Shown here in pieces: positions 1-10,304 of a stretch of 64,000 bases of DNA (its first letter is position 1; each line of letters begins with the position of its first letter). Source of the stretch: Phanerochaete sordida (lineage: Eukaryota > Basidiomycota > Agaricomycetes > Polyporales > Phanerochaetaceae); the NCBI GenBank assembly GCA_019973155.2, contig BPQB01000005.1, positions 620,001 to 684,000 of the forward strand. The letters run 5' to 3'. The position numbers and the translations under genes were made by a program. Under the pieces are notes generated by a model. It saw nothing but the letters and a program-made list of their open reading frames with translations, did no database searches and was not told where the DNA came from.

Positions 1-201
1 TCTGTGGACTTGATCACCAATCCGCAGGAGAACGGCGTGCCGGAGGGTGCAGACGAAGAGGTGGGGCCGGAGGAGAGGCTGAGCGGGCGGGTTGTGGCGG
101 CGATCTGGAAGTGCTCGAGGCTCGGGCGCAAGAAGCTGGGAGATATATGGCACGTCACGCCGCGCGATATAGCCTCTTTTCAGCTGCTGACTATAAGTTA
201 A
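1..201 (+). CDS. possible 3' end of a gene entering from the left edge
   Basis: The frame is open from base 1 to a TAA stop near 201, giving about 66 residues with an acidic middle and a basic end. No ATG lies at its start, so if real it would be the last exon of a gene that begins outside the window. I recognise no family, and a chance open frame in GC-rich DNA is about as likely. Confidence 0.2.
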   Translation, partial: SVDLITNPQENGVPEGADEEVGPEERLSGRVVAAIWKCSRLGRKKLGDIWHVTPRDIASFQLLTIS

Positions 202-596
202 CAGGAAGGAATGCGACCCGGAAGGCACCGGCAGTGTCGACCGTGGCGCATTTGTCAAGGGCATGTGGCGCATCGACGAAGAGCTCCGAAAAGCCCAGCT
301 TACGTCCCGAAATCCTTCGGCCGCCCGTCGTGGCCTCACGACTCTCTTACGATGAGCCGTCGCGACTCATGGCTCCGTTATGAAGCTACATCCTTGTAAT
401 ACTAGCCCGTGAAGGAACTCTGGATCTCTCGCCATGACAGATACCCGCACTCGTTACTTACCGTACATACCCCTTGTGCTATGACAAGTATCATCGAACT
501 GCGTAGCATTACTTGAGATACTCTACAGATTATGCCTAATATTACAGTGCTCCCAACCAAGCGTTGTATATGTGTACAGATGCTGTGTGAGTACCC
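202..596. other. intergenic stretch downstream of POT1
   Basis: I see no coding signal on either strand here. The sequence is less GC-rich than the flanking genes, as expected for the 3' flank of the minus-strand POT1 gene, whose stop codon is at 597-599. Confidence 0.5.
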
Positions 597-3500
597 TCAT
601 TCGAGTGGAGAACATTTCATGACCGATAGATGTGGGTTGTCACCTGCCTTCGCACCGATGACGAAGGTGAGCAGTGGTGCGTCGGACGGGTCGATACTGC
701 CATCCTCTTTCGCGTTCTGCAGAAGGTCGTTGTAGTTGTCGATAAGATCCGAGCCAAGGAGCGGGCGCAGTCGTTCAGTGAGCTTTTCCAGGGCCTCTTC
801 GTCGTCACGAAGGTCAGCTGGGGGAAGGTCCTCGAGAAAGTCAGGAAGAAATGGGTACTACAACAAGACTATCAGTCAGAGCGCACAGAATATATCTCGG
901 TGAGGGTGCTCACCGAAGAGAACGCGCCGATCACACACTCGCGCGCACCGTCTTCGTCCTCGATCTCGAGCCAGAAGCGGTAGAACGGCCGCACGTGTGT
1001 CTCGGCCATGTCGGTATCGCAGCGCGTGCATATGCGGAAGCTCTCTGGTATGCTGTCCCCCTGTCAGTGCCCACAGCTCACGACGATACACAGAGCTCAA
1101 CGCACTCTTTGTCGCATCCAGTACAATGCAGGACGACCCAGTTCTTGATGTCGTGCGGGAAAAAGTCCACGACACGCGCGACGACGCGGTACCACATCGG
1201 CTTCGAGCCGTCGTGCAGCGAGTGCAGCTGGCGCAGGGTGACCGTGTGCCTGGGGCGCTCTTTCGCGGGCTCCTTCTGCTTCTTGCGCACGGCCATGGTG
1301 CCCTTGCCGTTCGGTGCCCCGCCGGCCTTACCATTAGGCTTAGCCTTTCCCCGCGCCTTCTCCTCCTCCACCTGCTTCTTCCACGCCTTCTTGCGACTGC
1401 ACCGCCGTCAGCGGTCCCCCGCGACCACAGCTCGCCAAGCCACGCACCTGAGCAGCGCGAGACACTCCTCGCTCCCCGTCGTCTGCGGGTTGAGCTTGTG
1501 CACGAGGCGCTCGCTGCCGCTGAGCACGCCCGCGACGTCCCTGCCGCGCGCGCCCTTGAGGCGCAGCTTGCGGACCGCGACGACGTCGCCCGGCGCGAGC
1601 GCCGCGCCGACGCCCGCCTGCTCGTCCGTGAGCGCGACCTTGAGGATGCGCTCCGTGGGCAGCCCGTGCGCGTGCTCCGCCGCGGTGCTCGCGATCGGCG
1701 CCAGGTCCGCGCGCGTCGTGTAGTCCGTGACCCACATCAGCGTCCTTGTAGCCTCTTTCTGCTTCACGAGCAGTACCTGCGGGAGCGCGTCAGTGGGGGA
1801 CGCGGTGCGGCGTGAAGGGTGTGCGGACCTCGACTGTGCAGCAGAAGTGGCTGTCGAGCGCTGCCTCAGAGATGAGCTTGTGCGGGAACTGGTATTCGCC
1901 CTTCGCCTCGGCCTCCTTCTCCCACTTGGCCTTGCGCCTGCGTCCGCGCGTCAGCATCACTTTAACACGCACCAACATGGTACTCACTCGAGCAGCTTCA
2001 CGAGGTACTCCTCGCCCTCGAGCTCGTCCTCGTCGAGGACGCGCAAACGCTGCGCGTGCGTGAACTTGGCCTCCCAGTGCCCGTTTTTTGCTACCTGCAT
2101 GCGCACGTTCTTGAGCGCGACGTACGTGTGTGGCTTCAGCTGCGCGCCGCGGGGCGCAGCCTCGTCCCACATCTCGATGCGGAGCACGTACGGCGCGAGC
2201 GCGTGCGGGCACCAGCCCGCGGTGATCGGCGTGACCCGCTCGTTCAGCGTGTAGTCCGTCACGTACACCGAGTAGACGTTGTCCAGGCTGTTCTTGTGCC
2301 CGTGGAGCACCTGTCGCGCGGTTTGCCATGGCGCTGCGACGCGTGGAAGAAAGACGCACCTCGACCGTGCAGTCAAAATACCCGTTCGGCTGCGCCTGCG
2401 GGCTCGCGTCCTGTATGAGCCTGTGCTCGCGCATGACGCTGTACCGCTGCGAGGCGGGCCACTCGCGGCTCGCGTCCCCGCCGATCTGGTGCGAGATGAC
2501 GTTGCTCCGCTCGCGCTCCTGCTCCCTGCGCAGCGCGCGCCACCAATCGTTGAGCGCGACGCAGTAGGCGAGCTCGCGCGCGCCGGGCTGGGGCTGTGCC
2601 GGGTGCATGAGCGTCGTCTTGCCCGCCTCGGGGTCGAAGAGCGTCCATGTCCACGCTAAGTACGACGCACAGAGGCCCTCCAGCCTTTCGTGGAAGGATT
2701 TCACCTGCAAAATTTCCTGTTCAGAGTGGTGCGCGGGTGCGGGCATGGACAGGGCGCACCTGAAAGGTGGTGAGGATGATGACGTCCCCCTGCTTGCACT
2801 GAGGCAACTCCCCATCGTCTTTCTTGAAGCAATTCATGGTGAAGCCGTGCGTCATGTTGTCCAGGTCCGCGTTTGAGGGATCGACAAGAACTAGCTTCAG
2901 TTTCCATTCTGTGCGCGATGAGCTTTAGCTAGGAGATTGAAGGGTCATCGGCGTGTCACTCACCGTTCGTACTAGTTCTTGAGGGCTCCTTGGGCGCTGA
3001 AGCGACGACTGCGATACAATTGACGTTGAAGTTCTCGCGCAAGCTCGCCAGCGGTGAGTATATCAGGCCCTAAGGACCTCGCTTTCAGCCCAGGAATGCA
3101 CAGATGGTGTCATGATGATCTCTTACGTTGTCTCCAACGCAGCCTGCCTCGAGGGCTAGCCCGGGATCCTGACCCGACGCGCTGGTCGCCAGAGAAGGCC
3201 GACTCGACGGCTGAGAAGATACTGACGACCCTTTAAACGACTTCGTAGGAGCTTTCGCGCTTGATGTAGATGCCGTGACGGGCGTCGATGGACGCGTGGT
3301 TCGCTGCGGCATCGCCGGCGGCGCGCGGGCCGCAGAAGATGAGGCCTGCGGCTGGCTCTTCTGGCTGGAGGGACCTGGCTTCGCGGAGGAAGGCCCAGCT
3401 TCGGCGCTAGCAGTGGTAGACGTGCTACCAGAGGGTTTGAGCTGTGGCACTTGCGCCGGTGGTGACTTTGACGCCGTTGCTGGTTTGGGCACAGGCGTCG

Positions 3501-4783
3501 CGTCGTGCGTAAGTTGCGCAGGGTCCCGCGGGGGCTCCTGCTCCTGCTCCTGCGCTGCGCCCGCCTGTTCGACAATTTTACCAGCCTTCTTTGCCAGTTT
3601 GGCCTTCCTCTTCTGCGCCTTCTTGGTCTCCTGCGGCGCGCCTGTGTCCGTAGCAGCAGCAGAAGCCAATTCGGGCTCTAGTGCTTCCTGCACAGGAGGT
3701 GCTGGTGCTGGAGGCGCGGGTGTAGTTTCCTTCGAGCGAGCAGCTTTGGGAGCGTTTGCAGTCGACTTCTTTGCTGCGGCGGCTGTGGCGGTTCGCGTCA
3801 CGCGTCCGGGTACATTGCGGTATAGAGGTCGATTTGGTGGAGCTTTGCGAGGCTCTGCGGTTAACGGTGCGGGTGGAGGCGGCTTCTGAGGACCATCAGT
3901 TTCTGGGTCTGGGGCTTCTTCCGCGTTAGGTTTGCCCGAAGGTACAGGTGTGCCATCAGCAGCAGGCGGCGATGCCTCTGCACGTGCAGCATCTGATGGT
4001 TCAGCAAGCTGTTGTGAAGGCACTGTATCGGCAGATGTGGCAGGGGTAGCGGAAGGAGGCGGCTCGACTGGTGTCAGGAACCAGTCTTCCTGCGATGGCG
4101 CAAGGGCGCTTGGAGGACGAGCTGGCTCCTCTGGCTCGATACCAGAAGCCGCATCTGCACAAAACGGTATGAGCAGGCGACATAAAAGGACAAGAATTAG
4201 GCGTACCCGTCCACAAATCAAAGGTCTGGCCACTCAGAGGTGAGGCGCCCACAAGCGAGAACCGGAGGGAAACGCCTCTGGGAAAGCTGAGGACCATCGG
4301 AAGCAGCTTGGTAACCGTCCTGCCACTTGTCCTAATCTCTTTGCGTTCAACCTGCGCGCCCTTGAGCGACAACATGAACGAATCGTTCATGCAAAACTCG
4401 ACGCCCGCCTTCGTGAGAAGCGCGGTACACGGCGGCGGGAAGACGACGTCAAACTCGACGCTATCCCCCTTGTCATGCGCGTCGACCACAAGCCGCACCG
4501 CGCCATGAACCACGGCAGGTTTGCGCGCGACGTTGAGCAGAAGGAAGCCGTCCGTGGTGCTTCCCTCGCACACGTCGCTCGCGCTGCGTTTGAGAGACGA
4601 GTGGAAGGGGTTGTCCCCCTGGGCCACCGCCTTGTCGCCGGAGCGTGTGCGCGGCCGCTTGGCGGGGCCGCCGGCGTCGAGGTCTGCGCGTCGGCGGGCG
4701 CGCTTCATCGTTTGGGACGACGTCGGGATGCGGGCCAGGCTGCGAGCACGCGCCGCGTTCACGCGGTTGTCTGGGCGCGACAT
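597..4783 (-). CDS. pot1: POT1-type telomere single-strand DNA-binding protein with long N-terminal extension
   Basis: Predicted shelterin subunit that caps the telomeric G-strand overhang through OB folds. I resolve 11 exons. Introns (plus-strand coordinates) are 4155-4206, 3070-3126, 2909-2963, 2705-2759, 2311-2359, 1938-1987, 1777-1828, 1397-1447, 1053-1105 and 858-913. The summed CDS is 3657 nt, exactly 1218 codons plus stop. Order: a globular N-terminal region of unknown fold; a Pro/Ala/Lys-rich linker of about 340 residues; a Telo_bind OB fold beginning YSPLASLRENFNVNC; a region with TWTLFDPEAGK; two segments each carrying a VTDYT motif; and a C-terminal region with paired CTGC and CTRC motifs, like the four-cysteine zinc site of human POT1C. 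The ATG at 4783 has a good context (GCGGCCATG). POT1 identity rests on the OB region. Fusion to the N-terminal part depends on intron 3070-3126 (GTAAGA...TTAG). Confidence 0.85.
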
Positions 4784-5848
4784 GGCCGCAATGGGAAGGT
4801 GGTTCACATCACGTGCGCGTCGCGTCGCGCGAACGAGCGCGGCTGCGCGACGGCCAACGCACTCCTCGTCATATCTATCCTGCCGTGCTGACCGCACATT
4901 TACGCTCCTTGCCAAGCTACTTGATCTCAAAAATATTGCACATGAACTCGGCGGTGCTCGAGCTATATCGTGAACACGAAGTCGCTCGAATCGCAGAAAA
5001 CAGGAGAAATAAGCGTGACTGCCACGAAGTGAGAGGAGAGGATTCAGTAAGACATGTGTACTAGCAGTCTTTCTGCATAATCAGAGCTAAATAAAGTGCT
5101 TGCATCGGAATCTGTGGTCACTGAGACCTCGACGCGTATTTTTTCCGTACAAATTGCTACGACGAATGGGGCAAAAATCAGCGACAATAGTCAGCACGAC
5201 TGGCTATCCCCGCATGCTCTGGTCTCCGTCCTCGTTTCCCCATTGAGCACTGTCTCCGGCCGCATGCACCAGGCACAGAGAGCAGGAATCAACGGCGCAA
5301 CGTCCGCGGCAGCGCGATCGGAGGCTCCCGCGCGCATGTGCTACGCGCACGATGACGTGGAAATGTCGTAGGTGTCTGCTCGACGCAGCGCGGCGGGGAC
5401 GCCAATCAGGCTGCGATCAGCGCGGGGGGCATGGCCAAGCACCGGGGCCGCGCCGCGGTGTCTCGCTCGCTGGCCTTCGTGGGACCGGCGGCGCGGCGTG
5501 CGTGCGGCGGCCTTGGCCCTTGTGGCGCACCATCAGTTGTGGGGCCGCGCCCATGCGCGCCAACGGCCCAAGCGAACGCGAGCGAGCCCGCGGCTCGGGA
5601 CTCGCGGGCGGCGTCGAGCTGGCCCGGGAGATTGGACATTGTGTCCCCTGGGGCTTTCGGCCGGGGTGCCTCGCTGCGGGCAAGCGGGTTGGGTGCATTG
5701 CTTCGCGGTCTCGTACTGGTCCTACGCCGAGCGTCATGGTATTACAGATGAGGATAGTAGTAGTTACACAGGGAGTGTCCAGAGTTCGTGCGGGGCCTCC
5801 TGTCAGAGCGCGGGCGGAGTGAATCTGAGCCGGTGGTGTAGGTCCATG
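4784..5848. other. intergenic region between POT1 and COA1
   Basis: About 1.07 kb with the POT1 promoter on the left and the COA1 3' flank on the right. Open frames at 5350-5850 overlap in several frames on both strands, lack introns and show no recognisable domain, so I treat them as GC-driven noise. An ACGCGT hexamer lies at 5132-5137, about 350 bp upstream of the POT1 start. Confidence 0.5.
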
Positions 5849-6719
5849 TCATGACTTCACAGAGCCGACAGGCACCTCGATAATTTTGCCGTTGTCGCAA
5901 ATTACCCGGAAGCGTACTGTAAGCCAGGAACTCGGTCAGTGGACATTCGGCGAGGCACGATAGGAGCACGCACGAATAGTGAAGGCTTCGCCCTTGGTTT
6001 TCCGTATGCTGGTGAAATACAAGGTGCCGGCACCTAGATTCCCCAGTAGAATGCGATGAGCTATTGATCCAGGAGCATGGAAAGCTGGACGCACCTTTGT
6101 GCCCCTTGACGCGGAAAGACAGGTCTACATTGCCTTGCAGCATATGAACCTGCAGCGAGCTGTCAATACTACACACACACATCCAGAAAGGCTGAAACTC
6201 ACCCCGCCCTTGATGTACGGATCCCCATTCAACCACCACACAGGCTCAAACCGAATGGCCTCCCCTAACTCCTGCCGCAACTCCTCGCTGTCGCCGACAG
6301 TGTTCATGATCTGCTTGACCACGGAGGACGAGAGCCGCTCCTGGTTCGCTGCATACAGGTAGAATGCGCCCCATGCGGACACGCCGAGAATGCTCGCGAC
6401 GAGGATCCCAGGCCATTTGCGCTGCAGGGTGTGCGGGTCCGGAGCAGTGCCAGGAGAGAAGCCGCGTGCGGAGAAGCTGTCAGCGCACCGCCTGCAGAGG
6501 CACTAAAGACATGCGCACCTGTAGTGGCGGCAGCTCGCGCTGCGGACGCGCGTAGTACTCGCGCGGGCGCGACGCCTCGGAGAACGTCTCGACCTCGGGC
6601 AGCGGCGGGACGGGCTGGCGGGCGGCGGTCGTGCTGGTGTACGCCCGGGCGGCGGCGCGTGCGCTGCCCGACGCACGCAGGCGTTGCCTTGCGCTCTGTG
6701 CTATCGTTCGTGCGGCCAT
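5849..6719 (-). CDS. coa1: mitochondrial cytochrome c oxidase assembly factor COA1
   Basis: COA1 proteins sit in the inner mitochondrial membrane and support early assembly of the COX1 module of complex IV. Five exons (introns 6423-6519, 6150-6202, 6034-6094, 5917-5973) give 603 nt, a 200-residue protein. Residues 1 to about 35 are rich in Arg, Ala and Ser with no acidic residue, typical of a mitochondrial presequence. A single hydrophobic segment follows the RKWPG motif near residue 70. After it comes the COA1/TIM21-like domain: SSSVVKQIMNTV, a WWLNGDPYIKG motif, LQGNVDLSFRVKGHKG, GTLYFTSIRK and a final FRVICDNGKIIEVPVG strand pair. The ATG at 6719 opens the presequence. The gene diverges from COG6 across 385 bp. 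Confidence 0.9.
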
Positions 6720-7104
6720 GGTGGCAGTCTGTGGGCTGGAGGGCGGGTGCGGCGGGGGGCCTGGGCAGTGATCGGGTCGACTCAGAGGACAAGAGGGTGA
6801 ACGTGAAATAGCGGGGCGCCAGGCGCCCGCGGCGGCGCCCACACGCGTCACGGGCGGCGGGTCACAGCCCGTCACGCCCCGCCCCACACAGCTCGCCCGC
6901 ACGGCCGACGACAAGTCTCAGGCGAGGGTACGCCGACGCTGCGTCTCAAGGCACGCCGCGCACCGCAGTGTGCCCTCCGAGACCGTGCATCCGCCCGCCA
7001 AGGGTTGCACAGGATCGCACCGAGCACGTCTGTGACAGGGGCGCCGCAGAGGCGCCCGCGACGCGTGCGGGGCAGGCGCGGGCGCCAGAGCGACCACGTC
7101 GGCC
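6720..7104. promoter_or_regulatory. shared 5' region of COA1 and COG6
   Basis: A 385-bp GC-rich interval between two divergent start codons. It must hold both promoters and 5' leaders. I see no TATA box or strong motif, and no ORF worth calling. Confidence 0.45.
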
Positions 7105-9994
7105 ATGGCCAGCTCTCCCAAGTCTCCCCCCGCGCACGCGCCGAATCCCCTCTCGCTCCGGCTCTACAAGGTCCTCGCGGCGAACTTCGACGACGACGCC
7201 ACGCGCGAGGCGCTCGACACCCTCGCCGAGCTCTATGCGCCCGCCGCGCCGCTGCCGCCGCAGCTGAAGGGGAAGGAGGTGCTCCGGGAGCACGATGAAG
7301 AGGCCGAGGCGGAGGCAGGCGAGGACGCGGACGATGCTGAGAAGAGCAGAGGGGCCGCGGAGGTGCTTGACGAGCCCGTCTCTGGCGAGATCGCGGCGAA
7401 CGCGCGCAAGAACCTCCGCCGCGATGTCGAGGCCAAGCTGGCGGAGTCGAGCCGGCGGTTCCTCGCGGCATTCGCAGAAGTAGACAAGGTATGCAGCTGC
7501 AATATACTATGCTTCCTGTCGCCAGATACGACCCTGCTACAGCAACTAGACACCCTCTCCGAGCACCTCGGCGCGATGCGCGCACGTTGCGACGAAGCGC
7601 AGACGCAGTTACAGACGACAAACGAGGCGTGCCGGTCGCTGCTCGACCGCGCGGGAAGCCTCCGCGAACAAAGGCGAGCGGCGTCCTAGCGAATGAGCAC
7701 ACAACGCTGACCGCATGACGGTGCAGACACGACGTGACGACACGCCAGAGCATCGTGAACGCGTTCCTCGACCGCTTCGCGCTGCGGCCGGACGAGGTCG
7801 AGGCAATCGTCGCGCGCGACGTGCCGGTGAACCGTCGGTTCTTCGCCGCGATGGACAAGGCGGAGCGCATCTGCGCGGACTGCCGCGTGCTCATGGCCGC
7901 CGAGCACGGGCCCACAAAGGCGGGGTGCGCGTGGTCCCAATTGTGCGTTTGTGCATGCGGCTGAGCGGTGCGAACACAGGGTGGACATCCTCACGACGAA
8001 CACGCAGTATCTCGAGCAGGCGGTCACGAAGATCGTGCGCTGGTGCTCGTTCGAGTTCCGCCAGATGGGGCGCGACGCGCAGCTGGAGGTCGACCCGGCG
8101 ATGCGGGAGGCCGTCCGTAGGCTCAGGGGACGTCCTGCAGAGCTCGCGTACGCCTTCCGTCCCATGACCCCACCGCCGTGCTGACCGTGCTCACATCACA
8201 CTAGCGAAGCGCTCAGCGTGCTCTCGCAGACTCGCCAGGCGACGCTGCTCAGCGCGTTCACGGTCGCGCTGACGCGCGGCGGGCGCGGCGGCCTCCCGCG
8301 CCCGATCGAATTGCACGCCCACGACCCGCTGCGCTACGTCGGCGACATGCTCGCGTGGGTGCACCAGGCGATTGCGGCGGAGCGCGAGTTCCTCGAGGGC
8401 CTCTTCGGGCGGCGCGCAGAGGAGGGCAGGCGCATGGTCGGCGCGCCGCGCACGCGCGGGGACAGCCCCGAGGAGGAGTGGATGGCGGAGCTGATGGACC
8501 GCGCCGTGAGCGGGCTCTGCACGCCTCTCAAGGTGCGTCTGTCGCCCGAGCCGCGGGGGCCCGCCGCTGACGCGCCTGCGCGCAGGTCCGCGTGCAGCAG
8601 ACGGTGCGCTCGCAGGAGAGCGCGATCACGGCGTACCGCATCGCGAACCTGCTGCAGTTCTACCTGCTCACGATGCAGCGCACGATCGGCGAGGACGCGA
8701 CGCTCTCGCGGGCGCTGCGCGAGTGAGTGCGCCGTGCGGCCGCGCGTGCGACCGTCGCTGATGCGCAGCTAGGATGACGGACTTCGCGTTCAAGGTGTTC
8801 TATGACGCAGTTGAGGCACAGGGCCGATCGATCCTGCGGGTCCGCCTGGTGCGTGCCATGTTCCCTGTCTTGTGCGCATCCGCCGCTGACGAGCGTGCGC
8901 TGTGTCCGCCGGCGCGCGGCACGACAGGAGCTCGACGACCCGGCGCTGACGCCGCCGCTCGCGATCCTCGACCACGCCCAGGTCCTGCGCGAGATCCTGC
9001 TCGTGTACGAGTCCTCGCTCGGCGACGAGGCCTCGCTGCGTGGCAGCGGCGCGGGCGCGACGGCCGACGACGCGGCGGCGGAGGGCTGCCGCGCGATCCT
9101 GGACCGGATGGTCGACCCCGCGATAGAGATGTGCGTCGTCGCCGCCGAGGAGAAGCACAAGTCTAGGCCAAGTTGGGACCGTGAAGTATTTGTTATCAAC
9201 GCGATGACGTATCTGCAGGTGCGCTGCATACTGTCTCACGGGCGTTGATGATCGGAGACCCCCCTTCTCGCGCAACTATCATCCAGGCTGACCGTTTGCC
9301 TCCGCCTGTTCGGCGTTCTGCAGGGCGTACTGCAACCGTTTGCGTTCACGGGAGAAAAACAGGGTGTCATTCAGGGGCTCGTCGAGGGACGCGTCGTACA
9401 GCTCATCGAGGACCACGTTCGTGTTTTCCGCTGTTGCTTTGCGGGCACGGAGCTTACCGTTGCCTTGGCACGCGCGTGGCAGTACGCAAATCTGCTCGCG
9501 GGTAGCGGGCTGGGCGAGATCATTGACGCATGGGCGACGCGTCAAGGGACCGTGAGTGGGCACGCTAGCGCAGACCGGGGTGCCGGAGACGCGCCGCGTA
9601 TACAGTATGCTGACCGCGATGACGTGTGTGCGCTGCCCGTGTCTAGGAACCGCTGTCTCACCTGCCGTCTGCGTCGACGAGCCGGCTGCAGGCGGCGCTG
9701 CACCGGTTCTCGGGCTGGCTGACGAGCAACACGGTCGACCACCCGCCACGGCTCGCGGCGCTGGGCGTGCAGAGCCTCGCGGCGCGCGTGCACCGCGCGG
9801 CGCTGTCGCGGCTGGTGCGGACGTACCGGCACCTGTGCGAGGAGGTCAGGAGGCCGGAGAACAAGTACGAGGCGGCGGCGACGGTGCTCGGGAGCGAACG
9901 GCCGTTCGGGCAGGTGCACCTGCTGTGGCAGATATTCGGCATCGAGGAGGAACAGGCAGAGGAAACGGGGCCCCTGAGGGACGGCGGGCGATGA
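7105..9994 (+). CDS. cog6: conserved oligomeric Golgi complex subunit 6
   Basis: COG6 belongs to lobe B of the COG tethering complex, which retains Golgi enzymes by retrograde vesicle capture. The N-terminal region has an acidic low-complexity stretch, then the diagnostic helical segment HLGAMRARCDEAQTQLQ followed by CRSLLDRAGSLREQR. Further exons encode QSIVNAFLDRFALRPDEVEA, a VDILTTNTQYLEQA segment, the LSVLSQTRQATLLSAFTVAL region and a C-terminal alpha-helical domain ending at TGA 9992-9994. Introns are short, for example after AEVDK (near 7489), near 7934, 8189, 8700, 9220 and 9550. One intron (7674-7726) uses a GC donor. The ATG at 7105 starts the first long exon. Length is close to 700 residues, normal for the family. 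Confidence 0.9.
7674..7726 (+). other. non-canonical GC-AG intron in COG6
   Basis: The conserved exon encoding SLREQR must join the exon encoding TTRQSIVNAF. The only junction that keeps frame is AAAG|GCGAGC to GTGCAG|ACACG, giving 53 bp with a CTGAC branch-like element near 7707. No GT donor works here. Confidence 0.7.
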
Positions 9995-10304
9995 GGCGAG
10001 GAGGAGGCGGCCTAGTTGGAACTAGTCTAGCGAGCTCAGGCTGGAAGAATGAAAGCGTCTACAGGTGCACACAGGGTCATCGATGGCCCGGCGCGACACG
10101 ATCACTAGACGCCTGTGTGCACGTGGCCGATGCCCAATTTTGGGATGGGCCCTGGCGGCCGCGGCAGCCGTCGTCCTTCGCATCCGACGCTCACTTCCCG
10201 CCACCAGCCTGCAGCCCTCCTTTACCCTCCTCCCCCCGCCCTCGCCGTCCAAGTCGCCCGCTTCCACTCTGTACAATACCACGGACTGGCTAACATAGTT
10301 ATTT
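9995..10304 (+). promoter_or_regulatory. COG6 3' flank and HSF promoter
   Basis: A 310-bp gap between tandem genes. From about 10195 it becomes pyrimidine-rich, consistent with a fungal core promoter and 5' leader for the HSF gene. No convincing TATA box. Confidence 0.4.

Noticed and set aside
851..1815. Plus-strand frames of 270-290 codons opposite POT1
   Set aside because: They lie antisense to conserved POT1 OB-fold exons and show no domain.
5132..5137. ACGCGT hexamer upstream of POT1 as an S-phase element
   Set aside because: It is about 350 bp from the start and the hexamer recurs by chance in this GC-rich window (for example near 2338, 3286, 12617), so it is not convincing alone.
5350..5850. 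Cluster of overlapping frames suggesting a gene upstream of POT1
   Set aside because: Frames are open on both strands at once, have no introns, and encode Arg/Ala/Gly-rich products without any motif.
6170..6181. Short ACACAC run
   Set aside because: Five to six units inside a COA1 intron, too short to be called a microsatellite.
8700..8775. Stop codon interrupting COG6
   Set aside because: The TAG is the 3' end of an intron (GTGAGT...AGCTAG); the joined frame reads REMTDFAFKVF.
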